Position numbers and translations under genes: made by a program. A stretch of 16,644 nucleotides of DNA from Candidatus Saccharimonadota bacterium (lineage in GTDB: Bacteria > Patescibacteriota > Saccharimonadia > Saccharimonadales > UBA4665). The notes below the pieces were generated by a model. That model saw only the letters and a program-made list of their open reading frames with translations. It was not told the origin of the DNA and did not search any database. This document shows, in pieces, positions 7,774-15,008 of the stretch. How positions within the stretch are numbered: position 1 is the stretch's first letter; the number at the start of each line of letters is the position of its first letter. The stretch is taken from positions 1-16,644 of the forward strand of contig JARIHJ010000029.1 in NCBI GenBank assembly GCA_029288335.1. The letters are read 5' to 3'.

Positions 7774-8292
7774 CTAATGCTCGCCAGGATAAGTAATTTT
7801 CTCACCATCGACTCTGGCGAAGCTAGTCAGTTTTTCTGCTTGGGATTTATTGGCGTCAAAAATGTCGATAACTTTTACACTGCGCACTAGCAGCGCGTCG
7901 CCGACAAGCGACCTATGGCATTTCCAGGGGACTGCCTCCGCGCACATTATGACCGTAGTTTTACTGCTGGCAAGTTCAATTAACTCGTCAATGCCCTTAG
8001 CAAATTCAGACGCGCTCATATAATCGGCGTAGCCACGAAAGCTAGCATTACGCCAGCCCAGATTAGCCGAATTTCTGTTAGTGGAGCGCAAGCCGCCGAG
8101 GCTCGCCAAATGACGATACTCAATTCCCCGCTGCGGCAGCTCACGAGCCAAATTATCCTCATTAAACTGCGGTGTGTAGCGTGACTTCGGCACGCTCCTA
8201 ATATCAACCAGTAAATCAATTTTATACGCCTGTAAAATGCTGATAAATTCCGCTAGATTTCGCGTCGAGTGCCCAATCGTATAAATCGTCAT
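7774..8292 (-). CDS. DUF488 family protein
   Basis: 172 residues, the usual size of the family. Signature motifs are TIGHSTR (5-11), DIRSVPKSRYTPQF (~30-43), LGGLR (65-69) and a CAE...P..CHR segment (Cys117 to Arg127). The function of DUF488 is not established; the conserved Cys and Cys-His-Arg suggest a redox, nucleic-acid or small-molecule role, but nothing firm. The gene heads a probable two-gene unit with the FAD oxidase. AAGGAG ends only 3 nt before the ATG, too close for a normal Shine-Dalgarno, while TATAAT ends 9 nt upstream, which fits a near-leaderless transcript better. Confidence 0.88.
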   Translation of the reverse strand: MTIYTIGHSTRNLAEFISILQAYKIDLLVDIRSVPKSRYTPQFNEDNLARELPQRGIEYRHLASLGGLRSTNRNSANLGWRNASFRGYADYMSASEFAKGIDELIELASSKTTVIMCAEAVPWKCHRSLVGDALLVRSVKVIDIFDANKSQAEKLTSFARVDGEKITYPGEH

Positions 8293-8301
8293 TAACTCCT
8301 T

Positions 8302-8307
8302 ATTATA
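8302..8307 (-). promoter_or_regulatory. -10 box (TATAAT) for the DUF488 gene
   Basis: A perfect TATAAT on the minus strand ends 9 nt before the ATG at 8292, the same spacing as for the Nudix fusion and aminopeptidase genes. No good -35 is seen at 16-18 nt. It forms a divergent promoter region with the plus-strand promoter at 8321-8348. Confidence 0.5.
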
Positions 8308-8320
8308 GTCCTTGCATCAC

Positions 8321-8348
8321 TTGCAATTTGGACAAATCGTAGTAAAAT
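8321..8348 (+). promoter_or_regulatory. Promoter of the Mtb12-like gene
   Basis: TTGCAA (8321-8326) and TAAAAT (8343-8348) are separated by 16 nt on the plus strand. The predicted start near 8355 leaves a leader of about 38 nt that carries a full Shine-Dalgarno. Confidence 0.5.
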
Positions 8349-8380
8349 CCAGCTATAAGCTAAGCGGCGCCCCGAGCGCC

Positions 8381-8387
8381 AAGGAGG
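8381..8387 (+). promoter_or_regulatory. Strong ribosome binding site (AAGGAGG)
   Basis: AAGGAGG lies 6 nt before the ATG at 8394, a consensus Shine-Dalgarno at ideal spacing. It fixes the start codon. This is unusual here because most genes in the window lack a recognisable site. Confidence 0.85.
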
Positions 8388-8393
8388 GTTCCT

Positions 8394-8987
8394 ATGAAAT
8401 CAAATCAAAAAGGTGCCACGACAAGCAATACAGTTGCGGTCATCGTCACCGTAGTTATACTTTGTATTATCGGTTTCCTAGTCTGGTGGTTCGGCTTCCG
8501 TACTACTAGCAGTCCATATGCTCCAGTCACCAACCAACCGTCTTCGTCACAGCAAGCGAGCGCAGTTAAAGCCACTTGGACGAATTTCTTTAATGGCAGT
8601 ACGCCAACCGCTGAGCGCGAGCAGCTGCTGCAAAATGGCTCACAGTATGCCCAGGAATTAGCGGGCTACAGCCAGTCCCCATTGGCTAAGGAAGCTAGTG
8701 CGACGGTCACCAACGTTAAAGTGAATGGCAACACCGCTACCGTAACCTACACGATTAATGTCAACGGTCAGCCAGAACTGCCAAACCAAACTGGCGAAGC
8801 CGTATTAGTCAACGGCGAGTGGAAGGTTAGCGATACCGCTCTCTGCGGACTATTGAAACTAGCTGGCGGCCAGACCCCACCAGTATGCTCAAGCACTAGT
8901 GGCAGCTCCAACACCAGCGGTAGTTCCAGTACTTCAGGCGCGAGCAAAACCCTGCCACCTACAGCTAGCGGAACTCCAGTTCATTAA
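8394..8987 (+). CDS. Membrane-anchored extracellular protein with an Mtb12-like domain
   Basis: 197 residues. A short basic N-terminus leads into one membrane helix (~13-33), then a Ser/Gln-rich linker, a globular domain (~57-165) and a Ser/Thr/Gly-rich tail. The domain closely resembles the C-terminal domain of the mycobacterial low-molecular-weight antigen Mtb12 family. Shared elements are FFNGSTP (65-71), LLQNG (78-82), a VTYTINVNG strand (~117-125), NGEWKVS near residue 140, and the cysteines C151 and C165, which could form a disulfide. Mtb12 proteins are secreted antigens of unclear function, so none is claimed here. Cys24 in the helix is not in a lipobox context, so it is probably not a lipoprotein. 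An MFS exporter gene starts 21 bp downstream and is probably co-transcribed. Confidence 0.78.
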   Translation: MKSNQKGATTSNTVAVIVTVVILCIIGFLVWWFGFRTTSSPYAPVTNQPSSSQQASAVKATWTNFFNGSTPTAEREQLLQNGSQYAQELAGYSQSPLAKEASATVTNVKVNGNTATVTYTINVNGQPELPNQTGEAVLVNGEWKVSDTALCGLLKLAGGQTPPVCSSTSGSSNTSGSSSTSGASKTLPPTASGTPVH

Positions 8988-9008
8988 AACCAATTTAGCT
9001 TTTAGCTA

Positions 9009-10586
9009 ATGTCCCTACCCAGAATTTTCCCGGGCGAGCGCCGTTCGCTGGCAGTTGTTTGCCTGATCCTCTTCTTGACGTTTCTGGATAATACAATCGT
9101 TAGCGTGGTCCTGGCCGGCATCCAGACCGACTTAAAAGCCGGGGTACAGGCGCTGCAGTGGATCGTTGACGGCTATATGTTGGCTTTTGCGGCGCTAATG
9201 TTGGCCGGCGGTACACTTGGCGATCTGTTCGGCCGTAAGCGTATAATGCTAGCCGGTGTGGCACTATTCTCCATCGGTTCGCTGATAGCAATGTTAGCGG
9301 ATTCTAGCACAATGCTAATCGCCGGACGCGTCGTAATGGGCATAGGCGCAGCCGCGAGCGAGCCTGGGACTTTGTCGCTCATACGTCAAGTTTTCAAGGA
9401 ACGGCGTGAGCGGGCTAGAGCCTTAAGCGTATGGGCAGCGGTGTCGGGCACGGCGCTAGCCTTCGGACCGATTATCGGCGGGCTGCTAGTCGGTGCGAGC
9501 GGCTGGCGGCAAGTATTTACCTTTAGCCTAGGCTTTGGCGTCGTCGCTTTCATCGCCGGATTATTAGTCCTGCCGGAAAGCTCCGATAAGGCCGAGCGGC
9601 ATTTGGACTTTAGAGGACTAGTGCTGGGAGCTTTAGCGCTGGCTAGCGCAACATTCGGAGTAATTTTCGGCGAAACCAGTGGCTATGCTAGCTGGTGGAT
9701 AATTTTGCTGCTGGGCTTTTCGCTAGTGCTGGCGCTAGCATTCGTACTGGTTGAAAAGCGCGATCGTGACCCAGTGTTGCCAATAAAATTCTTCAAACTG
9801 CCAGCATTCTCCGGCGCCAATCTCGTCGCTTTTGCGACCAATTTTGGCGTCTTCGCGGTGTTCTTTTTCACAGCTTTATATCTAGAAATCATCGCTGGTT
9901 TTTCCGGCTACCAAATTGCGCTAGCCTTCATCGCGATGGCGGTCGTAATGGTCTTAGCGGCGCTAGCGACCGGGCGCTACGTGGCGAAATATGGTCCGCT
10001 AGTGCCGACCGTGCTAGGCTGCCTGCTAGCCGGCGGCGGTATGTTTGCGGTCGAAGCTAACTTAAATGCCAGTGTCGGCACAGCCGATTTGGTCTGGCCA
10101 TTAGCGGTTGTTGGGCTAGGCTTTGGAATGACCCTGACTACGATGACAACGGTAGTCTTAAATATTGTTCCGGCCAGGCGCTCCGGGATGGCGGCCTCGA
10201 CCGTCAACACATTTCGCGAAATGGGCGGCGTTTTCGGTGTTGCTATTCTCGGCGCGATCGTCAACGGTCAACTGACCGGACATTTGGCGGCCAAACTAGC
10301 GGCGCTTGGGCTGCCAGCTAACTTCCAGTCGCTTGCGATTTACGCTGTGACACACGGTGGCAACTTGCCGGCGAACGCTCATATCTCAGCCGGAGCGATC
10401 TTGCAACATCCAGAATTGGTAGCACAAACCCAAAACGCTGCTTACGCCGCTTTCGCTAATGGACTCAATATCGCGCTAGATATCGCCGGTGCCATCCTGC
10501 TCGCCACCGCAATCGTCGCCTATCTCACCCTGCGGCACTACTCCGCCAGCAATGCGGCCAACACCGATTGGCTAGCCGAAGCCTAA
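9009..10586 (+). CDS. MFS drug/solute exporter, DHA2 (14-helix) family
   Basis: 525 residues with about 14 hydrophobic helices, matching the EmrB/QacA-type DHA2 proton antiporters that export drugs or metabolites. Helix 1 carries the LDNTIV motif with Asp27. Loop 2-3 holds motif A, GGTLGDLFGRKR (68-79), and helix 5 has the antiporter motif C region SGTALAFGPIIGG (~146-158). The substrate cannot be read from sequence. The start ATG lies 21 bp after the Mtb12-like stop; no good Shine-Dalgarno is visible. It ends 39 bp before tRNA-Leu(CAG). Confidence 0.92.
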   Translation: MSLPRIFPGERRSLAVVCLILFLTFLDNTIVSVVLAGIQTDLKAGVQALQWIVDGYMLAFAALMLAGGTLGDLFGRKRIMLAGVALFSIGSLIAMLADSSTMLIAGRVVMGIGAAASEPGTLSLIRQVFKERRERARALSVWAAVSGTALAFGPIIGGLLVGASGWRQVFTFSLGFGVVAFIAGLLVLPESSDKAERHLDFRGLVLGALALASATFGVIFGETSGYASWWIILLLGFSLVLALAFVLVEKRDRDPVLPIKFFKLPAFSGANLVAFATNFGVFAVFFFTALYLEIIAGFSGYQIALAFIAMAVVMVLAALATGRYVAKYGPLVPTVLGCLLAGGGMFAVEANLNASVGTADLVWPLAVVGLGFGMTLTTMTTVVLNIVPARRSGMAASTVNTFREMGGVFGVAILGAIVNGQLTGHLAAKLAALGLPANFQSLAIYAVTHGGNLPANAHISAGAILQHPELVAQTQNAAYAAFANGLNIALDIAGAILLATAIVAYLTLRHYSASNAANTDWLAEA

Positions 10587-10596
10587 ACGTATAAGC

Positions 10597-10602
10597 TATA
10601 AT
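10597..10602 (+). promoter_or_regulatory. -10 box (TATAAT) for tRNA-Leu(CAG)
   Basis: A perfect TATAAT lies between the MFS stop and the tRNA, ending 23 nt before the tRNA 5' end. No -35 box at the usual spacing is convincing; the region upstream is the end of the MFS gene. Confidence 0.5.
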
Positions 10603-10625
10603 TTATTCTTGCAGTAAGTCGACGG

Positions 10626-10712
10626 GCGGATGTGGCGGAATTGGTAGACGCGCTAGCTTCAGGTGCTAGTGAATGCAAATTCGTGGAGGTTCAAGTCCTC
10701 TCATCCGCACCA
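10626..10712 (+). tRNA. tRNA-Leu (anticodon CAG)
   Basis: 87 nt, class II. The acceptor GCGGATG pairs with CATCCGC; discriminator A and an encoded CCA (10710-10712) follow. The anticodon stem CTAGC/GCTAG encloses loop TTCAGGT, giving anticodon CAG for CTG codons. The T-arm GGAGGTTCAAGTCCTC is identical to that of tRNA-Leu(GAG), and the two genes are clearly paralogous. Confidence 0.96.
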
Positions 10713-10743
10713 AGTAAAGAGTAGTAATCGCTACTAGTTTACT
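10713..10743. terminator. Hairpin between convergent tRNA-Leu and dehydrogenase-like gene
   Basis: AGTAAA (10713-10718) pairs with TTTACT (10738-10743), and AGTAG (10720-10724) pairs with CTACT (10731-10735). The loop is TAATCG, with a small internal loop between the two stems. It begins immediately after the tRNA CCA and contains the stop codon of the opposing gene. There is no clear T-run on either side, so it may be a weak bidirectional terminator or a processing signal. Confidence 0.4.
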
Positions 10744-11671
10744 CTGTTCGGAAAATCACCCTTAGTAGCGCTCACAATATTATCAGTCAGCTTGACGACA
10801 CTGTTATACATCGATTCGTAGGTTGCCCAAGCATACGCAGGTGCCGCCCAGACGTTGCCTTCAAACTTAGTGAAATCCTGTGGCTCACCCTCAAAGCCGT
10901 AGCCGTACAGGTCGCCAGCGGCGACCATATCAAGCAGCAGCTGATGATTAAACATAGCGTGGACTATATCTACAACCATAGCTTCCTTCTTCATCGTCCG
11001 AATCATATCATCATTGATAAGCGATACTGTTTCTTCATTTTTAGCAGTAGCCGGGAAGATAACGTCAGCCGTGGCCAATACTTCTTCTAGGGGCAACTTC
11101 TTATACGCCTCATTGGTTGAAGCACGCGACCAATACACGACGTTCATTCCCAAACCTGCGCATCTTTCGGCTATGGCCGAACCAATATTGCCTAGTCCGA
11201 TAATACCGGCCGTTTTCCCCATAAGCTGTACGCCACGATACTTCATAAAATCTTTATCAAAACCCAACGGGAAGCCATCTTTAATCAGTCGAGGCGTTTG
11301 TCGCGCCAAGTTGAACATCATCATCATTGCCCACTCAGCCACAGCTTGGGTGTTGAACGCCCTAATATTACAGATTGGTATGTTAAGCCTATTGCAGCTT
11401 CAGGCTCGACCCATTCATAGCCAGTTGACTCAGTTAAAATACCCTTTAAGTGCGGAATGTTCTCGTAGTCTTTGCTTTCTAGCTTCCAGCCTACATAATC
11501 AGGATTTAAGCATAGCAATCTTTCTTTGTCACCCTTAAATAGCTCGGCACAATCACTCAATGGTGCTATGGCTTTCGTAACCACAATATCTATATTTGCC
11601 TGCTTTAGAGCGTCCAATAAGTCTGGCGTAGCAAGATCATCCCATAATGGGTCAAAGATAAATGCTTTCAT
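10734..11671 (-). pseudogene. D-2-hydroxyacid dehydrogenase-like gene broken by one frameshift
   Basis: The gene reads in one frame from ATG 11671 to about 11391 (through TESTGYEWVEPEAA). It then continues in a second frame (RLNIPICNIRAFNTQAVAEWA...) to the stop at 10734. Restoring one base near 11389-11395 gives a continuous ~312-residue protein, normal for the NAD-dependent D-isomer 2-hydroxyacid dehydrogenases. The NAD-binding Rossmann motif GLGNIG is intact. The family's catalytic Arg (in ARG...VDE) is replaced by His in DIVHAMFN, and the catalytic His (in TPH) by Ala in AAPAYAW. Even the repaired protein may therefore not be a classical dehydrogenase. The site is not in a homopolymer. 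It could be a real mutation or an assembly error. It lies 15 bp downstream of the solute-binding protein gene. Confidence 0.85.
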
Positions 11672-11678
11672 TTCAGCA

Positions 11679-11684
11679 AGTATA
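11679..11684 (-). promoter_or_regulatory. -10-like box (TATACT) before the dehydrogenase-like gene
   Basis: TATACT on the minus strand ends 7 nt before the ATG at 11671, in the 15-bp gap after the solute-binding protein gene. This is the spacing expected for a leaderless transcript. No Shine-Dalgarno is visible. Confidence 0.4.
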
Positions 11685-11686
11685 CG

Positions 11687-13471
11687 CTAGTCGGTGGCTT
11701 TGGTGGTGCGGATTTCCCAGTTCAAGACATTGTTGTAGCGACCGAGGGCGGAGTTGATAGCAGTAATGTGCGAGAGATTATACAACGGGCGGCTAGTAAC
11801 ATAGAGAAAGTGCGGCTGGTAGAGCGCTAGCGCCGGATAGTCGGCCTGCCAGGCCGACAAAAAGCCTTGGTACTTAATCGTGCGCAGTTCGGGCCCGCTA
11901 CGTGTCCGGCCGGCTTCGAGCGCGGCATCGGCTTGAGCGCTATTATATTCTGATAAATTGAGCCGCGTCGCCGAGCGAATATCAGCCTGGCTGGAATCCC
12001 AATAAACATATTCATCCGGATCGACGCCCAGCGAAATCGTATCCAGAACCGCATCGTAATCGTGCGAAGATAACGTATTCTGAAAATCGCTTGGGTCTTC
12101 GAAGTAGACCTGGACTTTCACGCCGGCTAGCGCCCACTGCTGTTCAAGTTCATTCGCAACTTTGTGGAATTCCGGCGTATCAAGCGCGTACAAACCAAAA
12201 GTCAGGGCCTGGCTATTTTTCACACGAACTCCCGCCGCTGACGTCTGCCAGCCATCGGCGTCGAGCAGTTGATTGGCGGCCGCTAAGTCAAAGCCGGGTT
12301 GCACATATTTAGAGTTATAAGCAAGCTGGCCCGGCAATAGCGGCTCGAGCTCAGCGTTAGTTTTATACGGCAAGCTAGCCACAATTTGCTGCCGGTTAGC
12401 CGCTTGCACCAGCGCTTGGCGTAATTTGACATCATTGAGCGGCGCCTCGGATGTCTTAAAGAAGACAAAAGTCTCAGCCGTCAGCGGCAAGCTGTAACTC
12501 GTTATGCCACCCGCGGTTTTTAGAGTTTCTGGCATACCATTTAATCCGGCCAACCCATCGATATTATGAGCAATTAAATCGTTAACCGCTTGCTGCTCAC
12601 TAGCATAAGCGTGGATGACGATACCACCAAGCTTGGGCACGCCGCCGCAGTAGCCGGCGAACGGCGAGAGTGCAATTAATTCCTGCATAGTCTCAGGCTC
12701 GCTGCCACTGACCTGCAGGGTCTTCCACTCAAATGGCCCAGCGCCAATCGGATCTACCGTATTAAAATTAGCCGAGCGCAGTTGGCTGACTGGCAAATTT
12801 TGCAGCAAGTGCTTCGGCACAATGCCATTGGTCAGGCTATATTTGAAAGACGCCAGCGGGTTCGGCAGCGTGAAAGTCACTGTGCTCGGACCACTAGCCG
12901 CCACCGCCACGCTTTGCCAGCTCGGTGCCAGCGGCGATTGTGCTAGCGGATTTTGTATCAAATGATAGGTGTAAGCAACGTCACTCGCCGTTAGCGGCGC
13001 ACCGTCCTGCCAAGTCAAATTAGGACGAAGATGCACCGTATAGGTGCGGCCGTCCTTGCTGACGTCATAGCCACTCGCCAAATCACCGACCAGCTGATTG
13101 TTCGCATTATATTTAAACAAACCAGCGAAAATCAGGTGGGAAACTGACTCATCGACATCACTGGTCGCGTATATGGGGTTAGCATTCGTGAAGCTGCCGA
13201 TGACGCCTTCGCGGTAAACGCCACCCGGCGCCGGCAATAAGTGTTGATAATAACCACTTAGCGCCAAAGTCTGCCAGCTGACCAAGCCAAGCAAAACCAC
13301 TATCACGAGCACCCACAGTCCGACGAAGCGCTTGACCTGCCACAGATGGCCTAGCCGACGAATGACGTGCCGCTCGAGATGTTCGTCAGCCTGTTCGCCA
13401 GCATCCGAAAGCTGCCGCTTGCGCCGCCGAAAGACTCGCCGAAACCTGAGCTTAGCCAGCCGAAAACTCAT
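11687..13471 (-). CDS. Family 5 extracellular solute-binding protein, membrane-anchored
   Basis: 594 residues, similar to the OppA/DppA peptide-binding components of ABC transporters (SBP_bac_5). After an Arg-rich cytosolic region (1-50) comes a membrane helix at ~47-70 rather than a lipobox, so the protein is tethered directly. The binding domain starts with REGVIGSFTNANPIYA (~86-101) and includes LVGDLASGYDVSKDGRTYTVHLRPNLTWQDG, split by a short linker, the family's signature region. Role: capture of peptides or similar ligands outside the cell, presumably for import. No permease or ATPase gene is adjacent, so the transporter must be encoded elsewhere or the protein acts otherwise. It follows secG by 9 bp, a conserved-looking pairing in Saccharibacteria as far as I recall. 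Confidence 0.88.
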   Translation of the reverse strand: MSFRLAKLRFRRVFRRRKRQLSDAGEQADEHLERHVIRRLGHLWQVKRFVGLWVLVIVVLLGLVSWQTLALSGYYQHLLPAPGGVYREGVIGSFTNANPIYATSDVDESVSHLIFAGLFKYNANNQLVGDLASGYDVSKDGRTYTVHLRPNLTWQDGAPLTASDVAYTYHLIQNPLAQSPLAPSWQSVAVAASGPSTVTFTLPNPLASFKYSLTNGIVPKHLLQNLPVSQLRSANFNTVDPIGAGPFEWKTLQVSGSEPETMQELIALSPFAGYCGGVPKLGGIVIHAYASEQQAVNDLIAHNIDGLAGLNGMPETLKTAGGITSYSLPLTAETFVFFKTSEAPLNDVKLRQALVQAANRQQIVASLPYKTNAELEPLLPGQLAYNSKYVQPGFDLAAANQLLDADGWQTSAAGVRVKNSQALTFGLYALDTPEFHKVANELEQQWALAGVKVQVYFEDPSDFQNTLSSHDYDAVLDTISLGVDPDEYVYWDSSQADIRSATRLNLSEYNSAQADAALEAGRTRSGPELRTIKYQGFLSAWQADYPALALYQPHFLYVTSRPLYNLSHITAINSALGRYNNVLNWEIRTTKATD

Positions 13472-13477
13472 ATGCTA

Positions 13478-13483
13478 ATTTTA
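13478..13483 (-). promoter_or_regulatory. -10-like box (TAAAAT) before the solute-binding protein gene
   Basis: TAAAAT on the minus strand overlaps the secG stop codon and ends 6 nt before the ATG at 13471. It may give a leaderless internal transcript, but in an AT-rich gap it could be chance. Confidence 0.3.
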
Positions 13484-13693
13484 GAACAAAACGCTAAAGA
13501 CTAGCGACAAGTTAAAAATTACGGCCAAAATTATCGTCAGTTGATAGATTGTTTTGTCGGTACCACGCCGCTCGGTGTTGATTTCGCCACTCGACCCCAA
13601 TCCGGCGCCGAGATCTGCACCGCGCGTCTGCACCAGAATCAAAAAAGTCATCAGTATCATCGCCACTAGCGCAACAATGTGGAGAACGCTCAT
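13481..13693 (-). CDS. secG: SecG, preprotein translocase subunit
   Basis: 70 residues, the normal size. Two membrane helices (~3-20 and ~49-69) flank a polar loop. The conserved LVQTRGADLGAGLGSSGE segment (~21-38; most SecG read LLQ.GKGA..G..FG) identifies it. SecG joins SecY and SecE in the membrane channel and aids SecA-driven export. It lies 9 bp upstream of the solute-binding protein gene, itself a Sec client. TAAACT, followed by AGGG close to the ATG, could be its -10; this is uncertain. Confidence 0.9.
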   Translation of the reverse strand: MSVLHIVALVAMILMTFLILVQTRGADLGAGLGSSGEINTERRGTDKTIYQLTIILAVIFNLSLVFSVLF

Positions 13694-13731
13694 AGCCCTA
13701 GTTTATCAAACTAACGCTAACGCCGGCAATT

Positions 13732-14955
13732 CTAACTTGTTAGCTTCCTAGGCAGGTGGCCGCTCAGCACCTTATTACCATTAGCGGTTATCAGCACATC
13801 ATCCTCAATCCTGACGCCAATTCCTTCCTCAGGTATGTAAATGCCCGGTTCGCAAGTGACAACCATATTTTCGGCCATCGGCTGGCGGTAATCACCGACA
13901 TCGTGAACGTCGAGACCTAAAAAATGGCTAGTCGCGTGTGGGCAATATTTTCTAATTCCGATCTTGTCGCTGGCGCTAGCGATTAGTCCTAGCTCGACTA
14001 ATTTTTGACCTAGAAAATTAGCGACTGCGGTTTCGTACTCTTTGAAACTAGCGCTCGGTTTTAGTAACCCCAGCGCATAATTTTGCGTTGCCAGTACTGC
14101 ATCATAGACTTGCTGTTGTCGCACGCTCGGCCTGCCGTTTAGCGCTAACGTTCTGGTAATATCAGCCGCGTAATTATCGACTTCAGCGCCGACGTCTAGC
14201 GTAATCAGCTCGCCATTAGTAAGCTGACCGCCGTTCGCCACATTGTGCAGCATACAAGCATTTTTGCCGCTAGCGACAATGGCTTGGAAACTGTGCCCAC
14301 TAGCACCACTGCTTCGAAAACTAGCAGTCAGGCTAGCCTCGATTTCATATTCATATTTAAAGCTAGCTAGATCACTCGTTGCTTCCTCGATGCCGCTAAC
14401 AGTGACATCGATAGCTTTTTGGATTGCCGCGATTTCCTCCGGCTGCTTAATCATTCGCATCTCGGTTAACGTTTTTCTGATATCGCTAACCTCTACATTT
14501 GGAGCTAGCCGCTTGAGCTTCCTAACTAGCCGGGCTCTGGCGGGATTGGAATAAAACCCGTGACGCTTCTCGTAACTCACTAACGGTGCCGGTGTCGCTA
14601 GTGATTTAGTTTTTGCTAAACTAGTCGCCAACTGCTGCCAGCCAGCTTTTTCATCCAGAATTTCGCTAATACCGCTAACCGTCACTAACGCCTTAAAATC
14701 TAGCGCACCGTCAAAGTTTTCACGGGTTTTATCGCGCGCTGGCACAATTAAATATTCGTTCGTCTCACCAATTACTAACGTTAAATCTGGTTCGTTAATT
14801 CCAGTCAAATAATAGAAATTACTATCTTGCCGGAATGGAAATGTGACATCGCCATTGCGTTGCACTAGACCGTTCGCCGCTACTACAATGGGTACGCCGG
14901 TTATAACTCGCGCTCGCAGTTTTTTCCTGTTGGCTATAAAAAATTCAGTTCGCAT
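13732..14955 (-). CDS. pepP: Xaa-Pro aminopeptidase (M24B, aminopeptidase P)
   Basis: 407 residues from the ATG at 14955. An N-terminal creatinase-like domain (~1-165) precedes the pita-bread catalytic domain. All five metal ligands are visible: Asp254 (LDVGAE), Asp265 (ADITRT), His344 (HATSHFLGLDVHDVGD), Glu369 (CEPGIYI) and Glu384 (VRIEDD). The enzyme removes an N-terminal residue preceding proline and takes part in peptide recycling. A longer reading from 15039 is possible, but it would overlap the divergent pup start and adds 28 residues before MRTEFFIANRKKL, where the family begins. TACAAT ends 9 nt before the chosen ATG. Its neighbour pup is divergent, and any functional link in protein turnover is inference. 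Confidence 0.92.
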   Translation of the reverse strand: MRTEFFIANRKKLRARVITGVPIVVAANGLVQRNGDVTFPFRQDSNFYYLTGINEPDLTLVIGETNEYLIVPARDKTRENFDGALDFKALVTVSGISEILDEKAGWQQLATSLAKTKSLATPAPLVSYEKRHGFYSNPARARLVRKLKRLAPNVEVSDIRKTLTEMRMIKQPEEIAAIQKAIDVTVSGIEEATSDLASFKYEYEIEASLTASFRSSGASGHSFQAIVASGKNACMLHNVANGGQLTNGELITLDVGAEVDNYAADITRTLALNGRPSVRQQQVYDAVLATQNYALGLLKPSASFKEYETAVANFLGQKLVELGLIASASDKIGIRKYCPHATSHFLGLDVHDVGDYRQPMAENMVVTCEPGIYIPEEGIGVRIEDDVLITANGNKVLSGHLPRKLTS

Positions 14956-14964
14956 ATTTTTGTT

Positions 14965-14970
14965 ATTGTA
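14965..14970 (-). promoter_or_regulatory. -10 box (TACAAT) for the aminopeptidase gene
   Basis: TACAAT on the minus strand ends 9 nt before ATG 14955, supporting that start and a near-leaderless transcript. It overlaps the region just upstream of the pup -10 box, so the two divergent promoters share about 20 bp. Confidence 0.45.
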
Positions 14971-14977
14971 GCAAGCG

Positions 14978-14983
14978 TATAAT
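14978..14983 (+). promoter_or_regulatory. -10 box (TATAAT) for pup
   Basis: A perfect TATAAT on the plus strand ends 25 nt before the pup ATG. The -35 is weak. The predicted leader is about 18 nt and contains the Shine-Dalgarno. This suggests pup has its own transcription unit. Confidence 0.55.
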
Positions 14984-14997
14984 GAAATTGTTAATTT

Positions 14998-15003
14998 AGG
15001 AGG
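14998..15003 (+). promoter_or_regulatory. Strong ribosome binding site (AGGAGG) for pup
   Basis: AGGAGG, extended to TAGGAGGT, ends 5 nt before ATG 15009. It is a perfect Shine-Dalgarno and decides the pup start; the alternative ATG at 15028 is in another frame and has none. Confidence 0.9.
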
Positions 15004-15008
15004 TTCCA

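Noticed and set aside
8394..8500. Lipoprotein signal in the Mtb12-like protein (Cys24)
   Set aside because: The residues before Cys are VIL rather than a small residue at -1, and the cysteine is in the middle of the helix.
11014..11538. Plus-strand 174-codon reading frame
   Set aside because: It lies opposite the broken dehydrogenase-like gene, shows no recognisable protein, and its openness follows from the real gene's composition.
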